The notes under the pieces are model-generated. The model saw only the letters and a program-made list of their open reading frames with translations, searched no databases and was not told the DNA's origin. This document shows, piece by piece, positions 23,388-35,510 of a stretch of DNA of 64,000 nt. Each line of letters begins with the position of its first letter. Within the stretch, counting starts at the first letter, position 1. The position numbers and the translations under genes were made by a program. Source of the stretch: Lithobates sylvaticus (lineage: Eukaryota > Chordata > Amphibia > Anura > Ranidae); the NCBI GenBank assembly GCA_028564925.1, contig CM053032.1, positions 119,109,990 to 119,173,989 of the forward strand, given 5' to 3'.

Positions 23388-24759
23388 AGGCGGCCTTGCT
23401 GTGGCCCACTAATGGTGCGAAATGTGAACAGAGGTTCCTAAGTAAAATTCCAAAAGGGAATTTTTCTATGTATGGCCGGCCATAGGCTCCTCACAAATTA
23501 CTGCATCATCTTAGGGTACAGAGAAAAGGGAAGTGCTATAAAAATGGTCAAGTACGCTGCATTTAAATATCTAGGTTCCTACATCAACTTTATTCCGAAG
23601 CATTTTGCTCTGCATCAAAAATTTAATAAAACCTGTATTAGCAATTAAGCCAAAGACCGCGTGGAAACTAGCATTATTAAAAAGGCTACTAATAGCCTTC
23701 ATCCAAGTACTTGTTTCCTTTAACTGCCAAATTCCAGGGTTCCTATTTTTGTTTTTTTAGGTGTACTACCAAGAAAATGCACAATCCAGTGAAGAGATGC
23801 TGAAACTGCTGCAATGGATAAAGACATGCTTACCTCACACTGCATTATCATAGGTTGAAAGTCTGTTAGAGTAGACCACAAAATGGTCAATAGGTAGATT
23901 TTTTTGCTGTGTATATATTTACATCACTTCCACCATCCTAAAATTAAAAACTTTAAGAAAATCCATTGCCAGATTAAACTTTCTAGACAGGAAAAAAAAA
24001 AATGTAAATACACATCTTTGTTCTTGTAGGAAGCAGGAAACAACCTATTGCCCAAAATGGCCATGAGCTAGCGAACAGTTAGGTAGCACAGGGTCACTTT
24101 TACAGCAAGAGGCCAGATTACTAAAGGGATAGTTCAGTGTTTTCTCCCGATTCTTACTGGGTGTTTGTAGTAAACATTAAATTGTCCAAATAAAAAGGAA
24201 ATAGGTTTAATACCAAAAAGGTGAAGTTACAAGACATTACACATGTACATATGCACCAATAAAATGTAAACACAGGGATAACACTTCTACCAATCTATTA
24301 CAGTGGTATTCCACTCATTGCGACTGAAGATCAGGTGCTAACAGCAGTTTTCCTGCCTTGTGATGTGACTCATCGGAACACGGCTCCACCCAATGCATTC
24401 CATACACCCTTCCCCCAATGATTTTTATTTTTTTTTAAACTAGAACAAGCTTCACTCTTGGAGAGTAGGAGGCCAAAACACCCTTAAAGCGCTGTTCCTG
24501 TAACAGCCCTTGCTGCATCATCAAGAATGCATGGTTTGCAGCAAGCAAAATTAGCAAGGTTAATTTCAAAGTCACAACAGAAGCAAAAGTCTTGGCCAAA
24601 GATTTAAACTTTTTTTTTTTTTTTTAAACTCAGATGCAGCGATCCTTCAAATATCTAAATATGTAAAGTACACTGACAGTTGATAAATAAGGTTTCATAA
24701 AAATTATGTAGAGCAATGTGAATAATTTTATTCTTGTCTGGAGTCACAGGAGTAGCAAT
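22941..24759. other. Non-coding interval, no family recognised
   Basis: Mixed-composition sequence with an A run at 23346-23374, an A run at 23992-24001 and a T run at 24610-24625. No convincing reading frame, RNA gene or inverted-repeat element was seen. It may be ordinary intergenic or intronic DNA, or diverged 3' sequence of the gypsy fossil near its left end. Confidence 0.4.
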
Positions 24760-25200
24760 TTTAAAGCCTCGTAGACACAATCCGATTGTTGGCCAACAGA
24801 GCGTCAGACTTTTGTCCGAAGGGCGTGTACCAGGAACTTGTCTTGCATACCAATGGTACGCAATTGTCAGCCAACAAACACGAACGTAGTGACGTACTAC
24901 GTGGAATTTCCGCTCTTGAGCGCCACCCTTTGGGCACCCTCTGCCAATGTCTTGTTTTGTGAGCATTGATTCCGAGCATGCATGTTTGCACTTTGGACTT
25001 GTGTACACACAATACGAAAATCTGACAGACTGTTGTCCACCGAAAAGTTACTAGCCTGCTATCCAACATTTGTTGGCGGAAAGTTGGACAACAATTGTCT
25101 GAAGGTGCGTACTAACGGTCAGATTTTAGGCAGTCTGTCACACAATTCCATGCCGAAAATCCGATCATGCGTACGAGAAGATTTTTTTGAACTCTTGTTC
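24760..25200. mobile_element. Degenerate palindromic element of the TGCCGCGTACAC type
   Basis: The left part 'ttttaaagcctcgtagacacaatccgattgttggc' and later segments ('gtgtacacacaatacgaaaatctgacagac', 'gtgcgtactaacggtcagatttt') echo the 'gtacacacggtc' ends of the elements at 3233 and 60713. It has self-complementary pieces such as 'ccgatcatgcgtacgag' and 'gttggacaacaattgtc'. Ends are not well preserved. Confidence 0.45.
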
Positions 25201-25379
25201 TTAAACTTCATACGATTAGGAATGTTATTTAATAGCAAAACATATGTATAATTTATACTATAAAAAAAAATTAAAAAAAATTTGCTGTGCACCGCTAAAG
25301 TGTTTGACTTAAAAAAAAAAAAAAAAAAAAAGTAGCAACCCTACTCCCCAGACCTTCTCATACCACTGAAGATCAACTG

Positions 25380-25835
25380 CACTTTAAGTTTCCACCAGCA
25401 ATCTCGTTCACAACTGCCTTTTGCTTGTTCCAATTCCAGCCAATTAGTATGCACCTCCTTTGGAAATAGCCTGCAAACCTCTTCAGCTAGCCAATTAGAT
25501 CTATCAAAGCTCTCTGGCTTGACAGACCATCATGTACCACAAGTTGCAGGGTGTGTGCCATGCAACTGAGCTAGGACACTTCAGCAACCCTCATTCCTTT
25601 CACCATGTTTGTGCCGCTGTCAAACACAAGCATCACTCTTTTATTCCCCAGTCTTGAAGCATGCCTAGAAACATTTCTCTAATGTACTCCCCAGTGTGGG
25701 ATCCTTGCATCACCTTTGTATTTAACACCAATTGCCTTTTTGTCCATCAGCTGTCAATGAAGTGGCATGCAAGACCGACTGTTGGTCCTGACCAGCAGTT
25801 AGTTGTGAATGAGTAAGCTGCCAGTATTCTATATA
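25380..25835 (-). pseudogene. hAT-family (Ac/ZBED-like) transposase fragment, broken
   Basis: On the minus strand from about 25830 it reads LAAYSFTTNCWSGPTVGLACHFIDS, then TKRQLVLNTKVMQGSHTGEYIREMFLGMLQDWGI, then LLKCPSSVAWHTPCNL. This matches the order of the hAT core in ZBED-like proteins (TTDxWSS ... LTAHFID ... HTAENI ... W ... CFAHTLQL). Stops and frame changes are present, including where the aspartate-containing V(T)DNGAN block would be, which reads CLCLTAAQTW. Both the N-terminal BED finger and the C-terminal dimerisation domain are absent. A dead fragment. Confidence 0.75.
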
Positions 25836-26150
25836 AAACCCTGCAAGACAAAAAGACATAATAAGCTAGTATGCATAGCATACTAGCCCATTATGAAATA
25901 CTCACCTTAGATCGAAGCCCCCGCAGCGGTCCCAGCACAATGTCTCCCGGAGTTACTTTAGGCATTTTGATTGGCCGGAGCCGCGATAACGTCACTCACG
26001 CGTATATACGCAGGAGCTGCCGGTAACGGCACATCAGCTCAAGCAATGGCACGAACGAGACACCGTGGGACAGGTGAGTGTCTGATTATTAAGCCAACAG
26101 CTACACTTTGTAGCTGCTGACTTTTAAATGGGTGGAACTCCGCTTTAAAT
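25836..26150. mobile_element. TTAAAG-ended dispersed repeat, right part
   Basis: Contains 'gggacaggtgagtgtctgattattaagccaacagct...gtagctgctgac' and ends GGGTGGAACTCCGCTTTAAA at 26149. It is the same family as 8052-8830 read in the same direction. The middle is CpG-richer ('gccgcgataacgtcactcacgcg'). Confidence 0.6.
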
Positions 26151-26309
26151 CCAGAAATTTATAGAGGCATATACAGCAGGAGTACAGAAGAAAGAGTCCC
26201 ACAAGCCGCGATGAGAAAAATAGGATGAGCTTCTCAGGCTGTCACTATCAAACACTTATAAAGTCTCCCAGGTGTCATTGATAACACACAAACACACATA
26301 ATGCGACAG

Positions 26310-26645
26310 ACAGATTTACCAGTGTATAACACACACCGGCGTATAACACGCACCCCAAGTTTAGGAGGAAAGTTTAAGAAGGGGAAAAAAAATAAATACA
26401 TTTAAAATGCCCATCAATGCAGCCTTATCAGTGTCCATCTGCAGCCTTGTCCATCATTGCAGAATGATCAGTGTCCATCTGCAGCCTTGCCCAGTCAGAT
26501 TGCAGCCTGGTTGTTTAAAATTGGCGCCGCTAAGATACACAAGACATCTGGCTCCGTGCACCTTGGGTATTCTCGCAGTCCCGCCCCCTTGGCCCGGGTC
26601 CCATGATGGACATAATACAGGTCCAATGGTGGGACTGGGCGTGAC
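26310..26645. repeat. Dispersed repeat with short tandem units
   Basis: Starts 'accagtgtataacacacaccggcgtataacacgcacccca' with a direct 'gtataacac' repeat. It then has repeated 'cagtgtccatctgcagccttg' and 'tgcagcctt' units at 26405-26510. No protein was recognised. It abuts the start of the Penelope-like reading frame. Confidence 0.5.
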
Positions 26646-26647
26646 TC

Positions 26648-28250
26648 TTGTGGTCAACATTACCAGTTACTTTACGAGATACCCTGCATCTATTGCAAGT
26701 ATTGGATGGGCTGTGTATTCCCTCCACTTCGGTATTGGTAACAATTGACGTGGAGGCACTATACAGTTCCATACCCCATGATAGGGGTTTAGCATGCATT
26801 AAACGTGCTATTACTCGCGACAACAGGTAGGACCAAAAGGACTACCGAGTTCCTATTGGGATCGTTGGAATTTATTCTGCAACACAACCACTTTACCTTC
26901 AACGGTTCCCACTTCCTCCAGGTACAGGGTGTGGCGATGGGGACATGGTGTGCCCCATCGTACGCCAATCTGTACCTGGGGGAGTGGGAACGCTCCATAG
27001 GTCTATCGGAGGAGCTGGCCCCCTTTGGCTTAGATTTATTGACGACATTTTGCTCATATGGGTAGGTCCATGTGAGCAACTTGATCTATTCTTAGACCAT
27101 CTCAACAGGAATGACTTTAATTTGACATTTACAATGTCATGGAACAGATCCTCCATTACCTTCTTGGATGTCCAAACAAAGATACATTGGGCTGCATTAG
27201 TAGTAGTCTATTTAGGAAGCCAACATCTGGCAACACCATTCTCCATGCCAGCAGTTTTCCCCCAAAGGCACTAGGGACATCCATGCCGTACAGTCAGTAT
27301 CTAAGGATACGCAGAAACTGTATGGACGACCTAATATTTAGACAAGAGGCTAATGCCCTTAGGAGATGGACTACTATGAGGCTACTCTAAAACCTGCCTC
27401 AAAAAAGCATATAAAAAAAAAAAAAACAGGGCTATACAAAGACCAAGAAAGGGTCTCCTATACAATCCACTCTCCAAGAGTAAGAAAAACAATTCCATCT
27501 GCATTATCACAAGATTCTCGAACCAACATGAGCCTTTCAGAAGAATCACCAATAAGTACTGGCACGTTCGGTCCATGAACCCTACGATTGGTCCATTTGT
27601 CAGCAAAAACCAGTCTTTTACTTTAAAGCGGGCAAGATCGCTTAAGGATCATTCGATAACTAGTGAATTTAGCAACTTGGGGTGACGTGACCCCTGCAAA
27701 TACCCAGGTACCTATACCTGCGGTGGCTGCAATTACTGCCGTTACATGAACACGGCACGTAATGTAACACTTCCTAATGGTGAACCCTATCGCCCCAAAC
27801 ACTAGGCCAACTGCCAGACAACTGGTGTTGTATATCTTCTGTGATGTGACTGTCAATGCTTCTATGTAGGCAAAACGATCCAACCATTTTGGCGTCGTGC
27901 CTACAGACACATTCTATCCATACAAACTTACAATCCAAGTCTCCCTCTAGGAAGACATGTAACTAGTGTACATAACGATACTATCCCAAAAATATACTCT
28001 TATATTAGACAGGATGCATTCGGGAATAAGAGGTGGGGACACAAATAAATTACTCTTGCAGACCATTCCTAGAGGGCTTCTTATCCGGGGGTTCCGAATG
28101 GGAACCACTTGAATGAGAGCAATGGGTGAATAGAATGTGCTAAGACGCGATTAGATAATATGGCTGTAAACCTCATACCATTAAAAGGGTAACTGGCTCT
28201 CTTTAAAAATCCTCTTAATAAAATTCACCTACTTACTAAAAATAATGGTT
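26648..28250 (+). pseudogene. Penelope-like element: reverse transcriptase and GIY-YIG-like endonuclease, broken
   Basis: The reverse transcriptase pieces are in order: LPVTLRDTLHLLQVLDGL and LVTIDVEALYSSIPHDRGLACIKRAI (26650-26825); FLQVQGVAMGTWCAPSYANLYLGEWE (about 26915-26995); LRFIDDILLIWVGPCEQLDLFLDHLN (about 27028-27110); SSITFLDVQ; and LFRKPTSGNTILHASSFPPKALG. The RRNCMDD/QEANALRRW region follows. A GIY-YIG-like stretch at about 27835-27960 reads CQCFYVGKTIQPFWRRAYRHI. Penelope-like elements pair exactly these two activities, priming at endonuclease nicks. The frame is broken in several places, so this copy is dead. Length is close to a complete ORF, but the N-terminal third is missing or diverged. 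Confidence 0.85.
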
Positions 28251-30115
28251 TCGGGGTAAAACATTATCTGGGAACTACAATATATGTGGGGGCTATCATT
28301 TGCTATACTGACCATTTGTCTTCCAATTAACCAAGACTGTTTTCTGTAAGTGTGATTAGTCTTTAATGTATGGTATATACCTTGCAAACATGAGCGCATT
28401 GATTATTCTAGTGTGTTATCATTCAGATCTTCCAGGACATCTATGCAAACCTCATCCAGTGGGATTAGGTCGGTTTTCACCCAGCTGTAAGTAAACCAGG
28501 GGAATACTTAGGTAGTGAGTCCGATTAGGGCTCACTTATTTTGTGACAGATCCAGCAACCAATCCCAGCGTTCGTGCAAGGTTCCACTCGGCGCCAGGTG
28601 GGGCGGATGCATGTCCCAATGACGTGCACCGCTTCCGTGTATTCCCGGCAGTTTGTTGACATGGTTGTTATGTCAGCGAATAAGCTGGGTTGGCGTCGCG
28701 GGGCGACGTCACAGTGTGCGGCTCCGTTCCTTACGTAGGTATGCCGTCTAAGCTTCCTACCATCGCCAGCCGGCCAATGAGGGGGACGGCGGTGTGAGGG
28801 GGACGGCGGTGTGATGACGCCGCTCGCCGCCCACCTGGGGGGCGTGTCCCCAGCTCTGATACGCCTCCCCATTGAGGTTAGAGACACAGCCAATTCAGGT
28901 AAATAGTAAGTGATGTCTGTATTTAACAGACGCACTGACAATATCTCCTCCTGCTTGCAGCTGACCACATGAGTGCAACACGCATCGAACATCTGGCTGG
29001 GTAAGGGAACCAAGGAACAATCTATCAATTTGTACATACATAGAAGCTTTAAATGCTTGGAGAGCTAATAGGCTGCCTCTTGATACATTCTTGTCCTTAG
29101 ATCTTCTAACATCAAAATATAGGAGTGGGTAATACTAAGAAACCTCTCTGTACTGTTGGAGGGACTGCCAAAACCGGATGCTCTTGGATATGTTGGCACC
29201 TGTGATCATATATAAACCAGACTAGGATAAAGGGTATGTTCTGAGTTTTGATTATATTATATTTTAATATACATTATGCCATCTACCCTATACAGACTAA
29301 ACTAGCCAATCCTGATATAAAATATGCTGCGTCATATATTTACAAGAACCGCTGGATGTCCATTACATACCAGTCCTTTCTTTCTATTCCTTTAGTGATC
29401 TGGAGAGGAAGCGAAGCACCTGCTTCTCCATTTACTATATTTCATCATATTTGGAGTGACGCATCTCATGGGGGTGCCCTCTCTGTGTAACCTTGCTGAT
29501 AGCCGGGACATCTGGTTGATTGGGGATAAATAGGATGTACATGCAGGACTGGTACCTGCTCCCTGTTTGCCCTTACGCCTCTTTTATACTGTGATACCTC
29601 CCTCCTCCTCTGCAAATGGTGTCATTGGGCCCATATAGAGCTGTGGCAGACCGACCTTTCCACTGGATGCTGTAAGATGCTTGGATGAAGTACTTTGCTC
29701 GTATACATGGTCAGTATGCAGAGATATAACTGACTGATGTTTAAACCATTGTATATTGCACATTGATTCATATGATGTCTGTGGACCACACACACAAAGA
29801 TGCTGTTATGTTCTTTTTTTGTCCTCTACTGTCTTATTGCAGACCTGCCTGTTGATACAACATAAAGAAAAAGAAAAAGAAAAAGAAAAAGAAGAAAAAA
29901 AAGAAGAAGAAGGACTACCCCTGAAGAAGAGGTCAACTGTAAACTATACTTTGAAACGTTGGGTTACTTCGATTGTTGTACAAATTTTCAATAGAGTTGG
30001 TTTAATACTGTCTCATGTATACGCTGCCAAAATTGCTACATATATTTTAATGTGAATATGGTTTTTCAATAAATACTCGTTTTAGAAATTATTTCCTAAA
30101 GTGTTGGCAACCCTA
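28251..30115 (+). mobile_element. Penelope-like element, 3' terminal-repeat-like region
   Basis: Non-coding sequence after the Penelope ORF. It holds a GC-rich block (28555-28880, with 'gggggacggcggtgtga' duplicated at about 28790-28815). Near the end is 'ctgaagaagagg...ctttgaaacgttgg' (29922-29962), positioned like the CUGANGA...GAAA core of Penelope hammerhead ribozymes. The tail ends in 'caataaatactcg'. A purine microsatellite (GAAAAA)n lies at 29865-29915. The minus-strand frame at 28525-29037 (170 codons) matches nothing recognised and is treated as chance. Confidence 0.55.
29865..29915 (+). repeat. (GAAAAA)n microsatellite
   Basis: About eight purine units immediately before the hammerhead-like core of the Penelope terminal region. 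Confidence 0.9.
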
Positions 30116-30289
30116 TTAAAATCCCACTGAGGGTACACACTACCAAGCACACTCGGCTATGTGTATATTTTTTTTAAATGACGAAGGTGGTCACGTGCGC
30201 ATAGTGAGATTCTCCCAGGGAAAGCGATTTCCAGCCCCCCACTCATCCAGACACAACATGATTAAAGTTTTCTAGGTACACTTGAACAC

Positions 30290-30800
30290 AGGAACTTTGA
30301 AGTCAGATTGTTCCAAACATCTTGGAGAATTAACCATATATCTTCTGTGGATGTAGGCTGCCTCAAATCCTTTTGTCTCTATGAAACCCCAAAGTCAAGA
30401 TCTGGGCTCTGTGGGGGCCAAAGTACTTCCAGGGTTCCTTGTTCTTTATGCTGAAGACAGTTCTCAATGACATTGGCTGTATATTTGGGTCGTTGTCTTG
30501 CTGCAGTACAAATGTGGGGCCACACACTTCCCTGTTGGCATGGCATGATGGATAAACATCTGCCTGTATTTCTCAGCATTGAGGACACCATTGATCCTGA
30601 TCAAATCCCTACCTCCAGTTGCAGAAATGCAGCCCCAAACATGCAGGGAACCTCCACCATGCTTTACTGTTGCCAAACACTTATTGTACTAATGTCCAGT
30701 CCTTCATGAACAAACTGCCTCCTGCTACAGCCAAATATAAAAAAAATTGACTCAGTCCAGAGAAGAGCTGCACGATTCTGAAGAACTTTAAATTTGATTG
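30290..30800 (-). pseudogene. Tc1/mariner transposase fragment, broken
   Basis: On the minus strand it reads MATVKHGGGSLHVWGCISATGGRDLIRINGVLNAEKYRQM, then (another frame) TANVIENCLQHKEQGTLEVLWPPQSPDLD. This is the C-terminal half of the DD34E transposase: the GGGSVMVWGC block, the DPKHTA region and the WPxQSPDLNPIE block. The glutamate block is truncated (SPDLDFGVS). The first aspartate region is present only as weak text near 30750. A dead fragment, unrelated in orientation to the Penelope element next to it. Confidence 0.8.
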
Positions 30801-31316
30801 AAGCAGAGTCTTATTGTATTGCCATTTTAATAACCTAATGTTCAGGTAAATCTTGAAAATTAAAGAAATGTAATGAAAAAAATAATGTGATGTGTAAAAT
30901 AAATTACATTATAATTAAGTTATATTATATACAGAAGATATGTTTTCAAAGTGAACCATGTGAAAATATTAATGAACAAAAGCAAACAAAAAAAAAACCC
31001 TGCAGGAAATTCATAATTAAATGGAGACCAAGTTAATTAGAATGATTCGATTAAATTAAAGGGTTAATAAAGGTGTTAAACAGGAAGGAAGAAGAATTTT
31101 TTTTACTTAACAGGTTTGCTTTAAAACGGACTTAAATTTGCAGACCGAAGTGCATCCCTTTGATCTGTAAATGAACAGAAAGGTAGTGCATTTCTTTTTA
31201 TCCGGTCTTTCAGCCTGAGCAATGTTGTAGATAAAACATTTCCAGCTGCTTTTATTCCACAGCTGTGAGACGGGGAACTGCTCTGCACTTTTTACACGAA
31301 TCATGGAAATGCTGGA
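30801..31316. other. AT-rich interval, no feature recognised
   Basis: No coding frame or inverted-repeat element seen. It ends at the TTAA of the next element. Confidence 0.4.
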
Positions 31317-31570
31317 TTAACCACTTCCCGACCGGCGCACGACGATGTACGTTGGCAGAATGGCACGAATAGGCATAAGGGCGTACAGGTATGTCCCTTT
31401 GAAATTGCCGCCGTGACATCGCGTGACGGTCGGGACCCCCGTGAGTCCAATCGCGGGTCTGGCGGACTCGAATGCCACAATAGTCTCATGGGAAGGAGGA
31501 ACCTGGGAGATGCCGTTGTAAACAGCATCTCCCCGTTCTGCCTAGCAACAAGCGACACTGATCTAGCACC
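31317..31570. mobile_element. piggyBac-type short element, left end only
   Basis: TTAA at 31317-31320, then CCACTTCCCGACCGGCGCAC. It continues with 'gtcgggacccccgtga' and 'agcatctccccgttctgcctagcaac'. These are the reverse complement of the far end of the element at 17999-18935 ('cacgggggtcccgac', 'gttgctaggcagaacggggagatgct'). It stops abruptly where the DIRS fossil begins. Confidence 0.75.
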
Positions 31571-33289
31571 AGCCTGTCTTCAAAAATTTGCAAAAACGTC
31601 TTTTACAGAAAGAGCCTGAAGTTCGCTAATGCGTCTAGCTGTGTAAATAGCCACTAGGAACACCGTTTTGAGCGTGACCCATTTTAAGGAGGGCTCTTCT
31701 TCCTGTGACCATTTTACCCATCCCTGTAGCACAACTGACAGGTCCCATTTGGGTAAAATTTTGAAAGGAACAGGTCTAATTCTGGCTAACCCCTTAAAGA
31801 ACCTGCTAACTAGCGGGTCTAACTCCAGGGGTTGCTCAAAAAAAAAAAAAAAAAAAAAAAAACAAACAGACAGGGCCGCAACTTGTACTTTCAAAGTACT
31901 AATGGCCAGTCCTTTACTCGCGCCGTCTTGTAAGAACTCCAAGACTGCCGGGATACCTACAGACACTTTTCTAGTGTCTAACCATGAACGGAAAACCTTC
32001 CAAAATTTAAAATCAATTGCTTGGGTTACCTTCTTTCTACTCAAAAGAAGGGTTTTAATCACCCTGTCTGAGAGCCCCTTAGACTTCAAGAGGCTCTCTT
32101 CAGATGCCAGACCGATAATTTCAGGGTCTGTATCTCTGGCAACAGAACTGGGCCCTGGGACAGCAGATCTTCCCTCTCGGGCAGCATGAGGGGAGGGGAG
32201 GCTCGTCTGTCAGACCTAGTAGTATTGAGAACCATGGTCTCTTTGGCCAATATGGAACCACCGGTATTAAAAAGTGGTCCGTTCCTGCAGAAACTTCCTC
32301 AGAACTAGAGGAATTAGTTTGAATGGGGGAAAGGCGTAACAAGTGTGAAACGCCCACCTTTGTGCAAAAGCGTCTATCCCTTTTGTCCCCGCTTCCCTCT
32401 CCAGTGAGAAGTACACTGGGACCTGGGTGTTCCTTCCCCTGGCGAACAAGTCCACCTCCGGGAGACCCCATTTCTGCACAATCAGCTGGAAGACATCCCT
32501 GTTCAGGGACCATTCCAATTCGCACACCTGGTGTCGACTCAGAAAATCTCCCAGGTGGTTGTCCACCCACTTTCAGATGACCTGCCGAAACCGACCTTAG
32601 GTTTCTTTCGGCCCAGTACATGATGGTACTTGTTAGCCTGATCAAGGACGGGCACCTCGTTCCCCCTTTTCTGTTCAGATATGAGACTGCCACCACGTTG
32701 TCCGAGAGGACCTGTACGTGGTGACCCCTCGGATCTTTGGCAAAAGCCCTTAATGCTTCCCAGATTGCCTGCAACTCTCTCCAATTGGCTGACCTCTGGG
32801 ACTGTGCTTTCCCCCAGCATCCTTGGGCTATTTTTGACCTCAGATGGGCCCCCCAGCCCCAAGCACTGGCATAATAGTGATGCGGACAGACACTGGAGGA
32901 GACCACCATAGACCCCCCTTTGTTAGGTTCTCCTCTTTCCTCCACCACAGAGACCTTCTGGTCTTTGAGGATAGGTGGATAAGCCTGTCCAGGGATTCTT
33001 GTTCTCCGTCCCAGCTGCTCAGGATGTTGGCCTGAAGGCACCTGAAATGAGCCCTTGCCCAGGGAACTGCAGGGATTGTTGCCACTAACAAGCCCAAACC
33101 TGACATAGCTGAGCGGAGGGAAATGGCCCAATTGTTTTGCAGAAAGGGTGAAGGTGACAGCAGCCTCTCCTCTGTAAGAAAGAATTTGAGTCACCGAACC
33201 TACCAGGAAACCCAGATACTGTATGGCCTGTGTCGGTCAAGTGCGACTTTTCTTCGTTTATTAACCATTCCAGTTTTTTTATAATATAT

Positions 33290-33337
<48 letters not shown>

Positions 33338-34074
33338 AGATGGCTACCCTTAGGTCCCTCTGCAGTTGGAGTTTGGAGGGGGCGAAAAATAAAAGGTCGT
33401 TTAAATATGGTATGACCGCGACCCCTTCCAGTCTCAGAGGAGCCAATGATTCCGCCAGGACTTTGGTAAATATCCTGGGGGAGGAAGATGGGCCGAATGG
33501 CAGGGCCCTGAACTGGAAGTGTCGGGTCTGCCTTTCCCACTGAATCGCTATCCTCAGATATTTTTCAGAATCCTCGTGAATGGGGACGTGTAGGTAAGCG
33601 TCCCTCAAATCGAGGGAGGCCATGAAACAATTTGGAGGGAGGATTGACCTTACCGTATAAATTGTTTCCATCCGGAATTTTTTGTATGTTACCCAGTTTA
33701 GTAACTTCAGGTTCAAAATTAACCGGAATTTGCCTGACAGTTTCTTCACTATGAACACATGAGTAGAAACCGTGGTTTATCTCTTGTGTTGGGACTGGTA
33801 CTAGAACCCTCTGATCTATCAAGTCGCCAATTTGTGACAGCAAAGCCGTCGCTTTCTGAGGATCTTTGGGAGGTTTGGTCAGACACATCCTCGTAGGTGG
33901 GGTGTGTTTGAACTGTACTTGATTATCCTCAGAATAAAAAGGTGTTTGGGGTTTTTTTCCCCACTGTGGGAGGAACTGCCCCAACCTTCCCCCCACGGGA
34001 GTCAAGTCACTCGGACTTAGTGGACTTTTTAGAAGAGGAAAAGCGATTGCTTATCCGTTTTCCCCCCGTCCAAT

Positions 34075-34110
<36 letters not shown>

Positions 34111-34330
34111 GAGCTGACCCTTTAGGGGTCTGTCCTTGCGACTGTCCTTGCCTTTGGGGATGAAAAAAAGCATTTTCCTGGTGCCTTTTTAGTTTTAAAC
34201 AGGAAAAGCCTTCTTGTCCGCAGTGCGATCCAGAACTTTTTCTAGATCCTGCCCGAACAAGAGATCTCCTTCAAAGGGAATACCACATAACCTCACTTTT
34301 GAGGCCTTTCCCTTCGGTCTGTGGTGCAGC
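31571..34330 (-). mobile_element. DIRS-type tyrosine-recombinase retroelement, fossil 2 (truncated at both ends)
   Basis: Minus strand. Parts in transcription order: end of the gag-like protein (LCGIPFEGDLLFGQDLEKVLDRT, about 34215-34330); reverse transcriptase (GKFRLILNLKLLN, MASLDLRDAYLHVPIHEDSEKYLRIAI, RALPFGPSSSPRIFTKVL, about 33345-33740); RNase H (WRELQAIWEALRAF, VQVLSDNVVAVSYLNRKGG, about 32600-32830); a DLFA-type segment (about 32430); and tyrosine recombinase (ATYTARRISELQAL-like block near its end, about 31580-32090). No terminal repeats were found. A CA microsatellite and long A/T runs lie inside. It is the least decayed of the three DIRS fossils over RT-RNase H but still broken in several places. 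Confidence 0.88.
33295..33334 (+). repeat. (AC)n microsatellite, about 20 units
   Basis: Uninterrupted AC repeat inside the DIRS fossil, opposite to its coding strand. Confidence 0.95.
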
Positions 34331-34465
34331 ACGTTCGTTGTGCGATGTTGCACCCAAACAAAATTTACATTTCCCCCCCCCCCCCCCCACAAATAGAGCT
34401 CTCTTTTGGTGGTATTCGATTTTAATTTTTGCGCTATAAAAAGCGTGACAAAAAAAAAAAAAAAA
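34331..34465. mobile_element. piggyBac-type short element fragment
   Basis: 'gttgcacccaaacaaaattt', 'gagctctcttttggtggtattcga' and 'tttttgcgctataaa' match 18085-18190. The orientation is opposite to what would be needed for it to be the other half of the element at 31317, so the two are separate copies. C17 lies at 34373-34389. Confidence 0.65.
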
Positions 34466-34740
34466 GCAATATTTTTAGAGGCAAAATCGGATTTGCCTGG
34501 ATCAACTTTACCTATAAAATGTTAGTAACCAGTTATATTATGTACATTTAGGAAAAAATTCAGGCCCTTTTTAAAGCAATCTACTGAGCATGCCAAAACC
34601 ACCTCTGGAGGAAGTCTATTCCACATTTTCACAGCTCTTACTGTGAAGAATCACGCTAAAGCTTGTGAGAAATAAATCATTTAAGACAGTCCCGCGTCTC
34701 GTAAGGAGGTTGGCTCTTCTAGGCCTCCCAGATATCGAGG
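34466..34740. repeat. Dispersed repeat of unknown class
   Basis: 'gcctggatcaactttacctataaaatgttag ... ccacctctggaggaagtctattccacattttcacagctcttactgtgaaga' has the feel of an interspersed-repeat tail seen widely in frog sequence. This is from memory; no second copy exists in the window to prove it. Confidence 0.35.
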
Positions 34741-35510
34741 CAGCACAGCAGTAAACTGTGGAGCTATCGGGTAATACGGAATGGGAACACCCACCCCAGG
34801 GTTCCTTTTACCTTAGTGGCTGGTGCAGGCATTGCCAGGAGCAGTCCGGGCCGCCTCTGCTCCAGACATCTCCCACTGAGGATCGTGGTGGTCGTGCCTT
34901 TGAGCCACTCGCTGACCCCTCCAGCATTACAGGCTCGCTCCAGCCATAGCCTGGCCCTCTCTGACCGCAGCTGGAACCGGAAGCCGTGGCAGAAATGCAC
35001 GCCCCCACCAGATGAGACGTCACCAGCCTTGAGTTCACTGGCCACACAACGCAGGGATGAATGGTGCACCTCCGGCGACGCCCCCTGGACAGAATGAGAG
35101 TGGGCTCCCAAAACTTCTTCCCAACCTTTAGGAGAAGCTGGGGTGGCCAAGCAGTGGACCCAGCGATACCTTCCAAGGCCCAAGCCTCTGCCAACAAATA
35201 AAGATGAGGGGGGGGGGGGGGGGAGCTTTTCCCCAGAGTGAAAACCAGCTTCAACCTTCCCAGCTGATCAGCCCTGGTTCCCAGCAATATCTACCCAACA
35301 GAGGAAACATTGACACAGGTTCCAGTGGGGCAGGAGGGGCTTAAAGCTTGAAGTTAGGCAGAGTTTCCTGTGAATGGAGGAGCCGAGGTCTCAAAAAAAA
35401 GCAGCTGTCCTGAAAGACAATTAAGGAAAAAATGTATAGGCGTGACCCAGGTCTAAGGGAGTACATGCGTCTTTCATCTGCTGCATTAAGTTTCCTTACC
35501 ACTGCATCTA
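34741..35510. other. G/C-rich interval, no gene supported
   Basis: Frames at 34764-35183 and 34808-35287 (minus) are 139 and 159 codons but overlap in different registers, are low-complexity in places and match no family known to me. G16 lies at 35208-35223. Possibly repeat or host intronic DNA. Confidence 0.35.

Noticed and set aside
28525-29037. 170-codon minus-strand frame
   Set aside because: It lies in the GC-rich non-coding terminal region of the Penelope-like element and matches no family known to me.
33279-33540. Frames with long Val-Cys or Thr-His runs
   Set aside because: Produced by the AC microsatellite.
31317-34465. Reading 31317-31570 and 34331-34465 as two halves of one short element split by the DIRS fossil
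   Set aside because: The right piece is in the wrong orientation relative to the left end, so they are separate copies.
34764-35287. Two overlapping minus-strand frames of 139 and 159 codons
   Set aside because: They overlap in different registers, include a homopolymer-coded proline run, and match nothing recognised.
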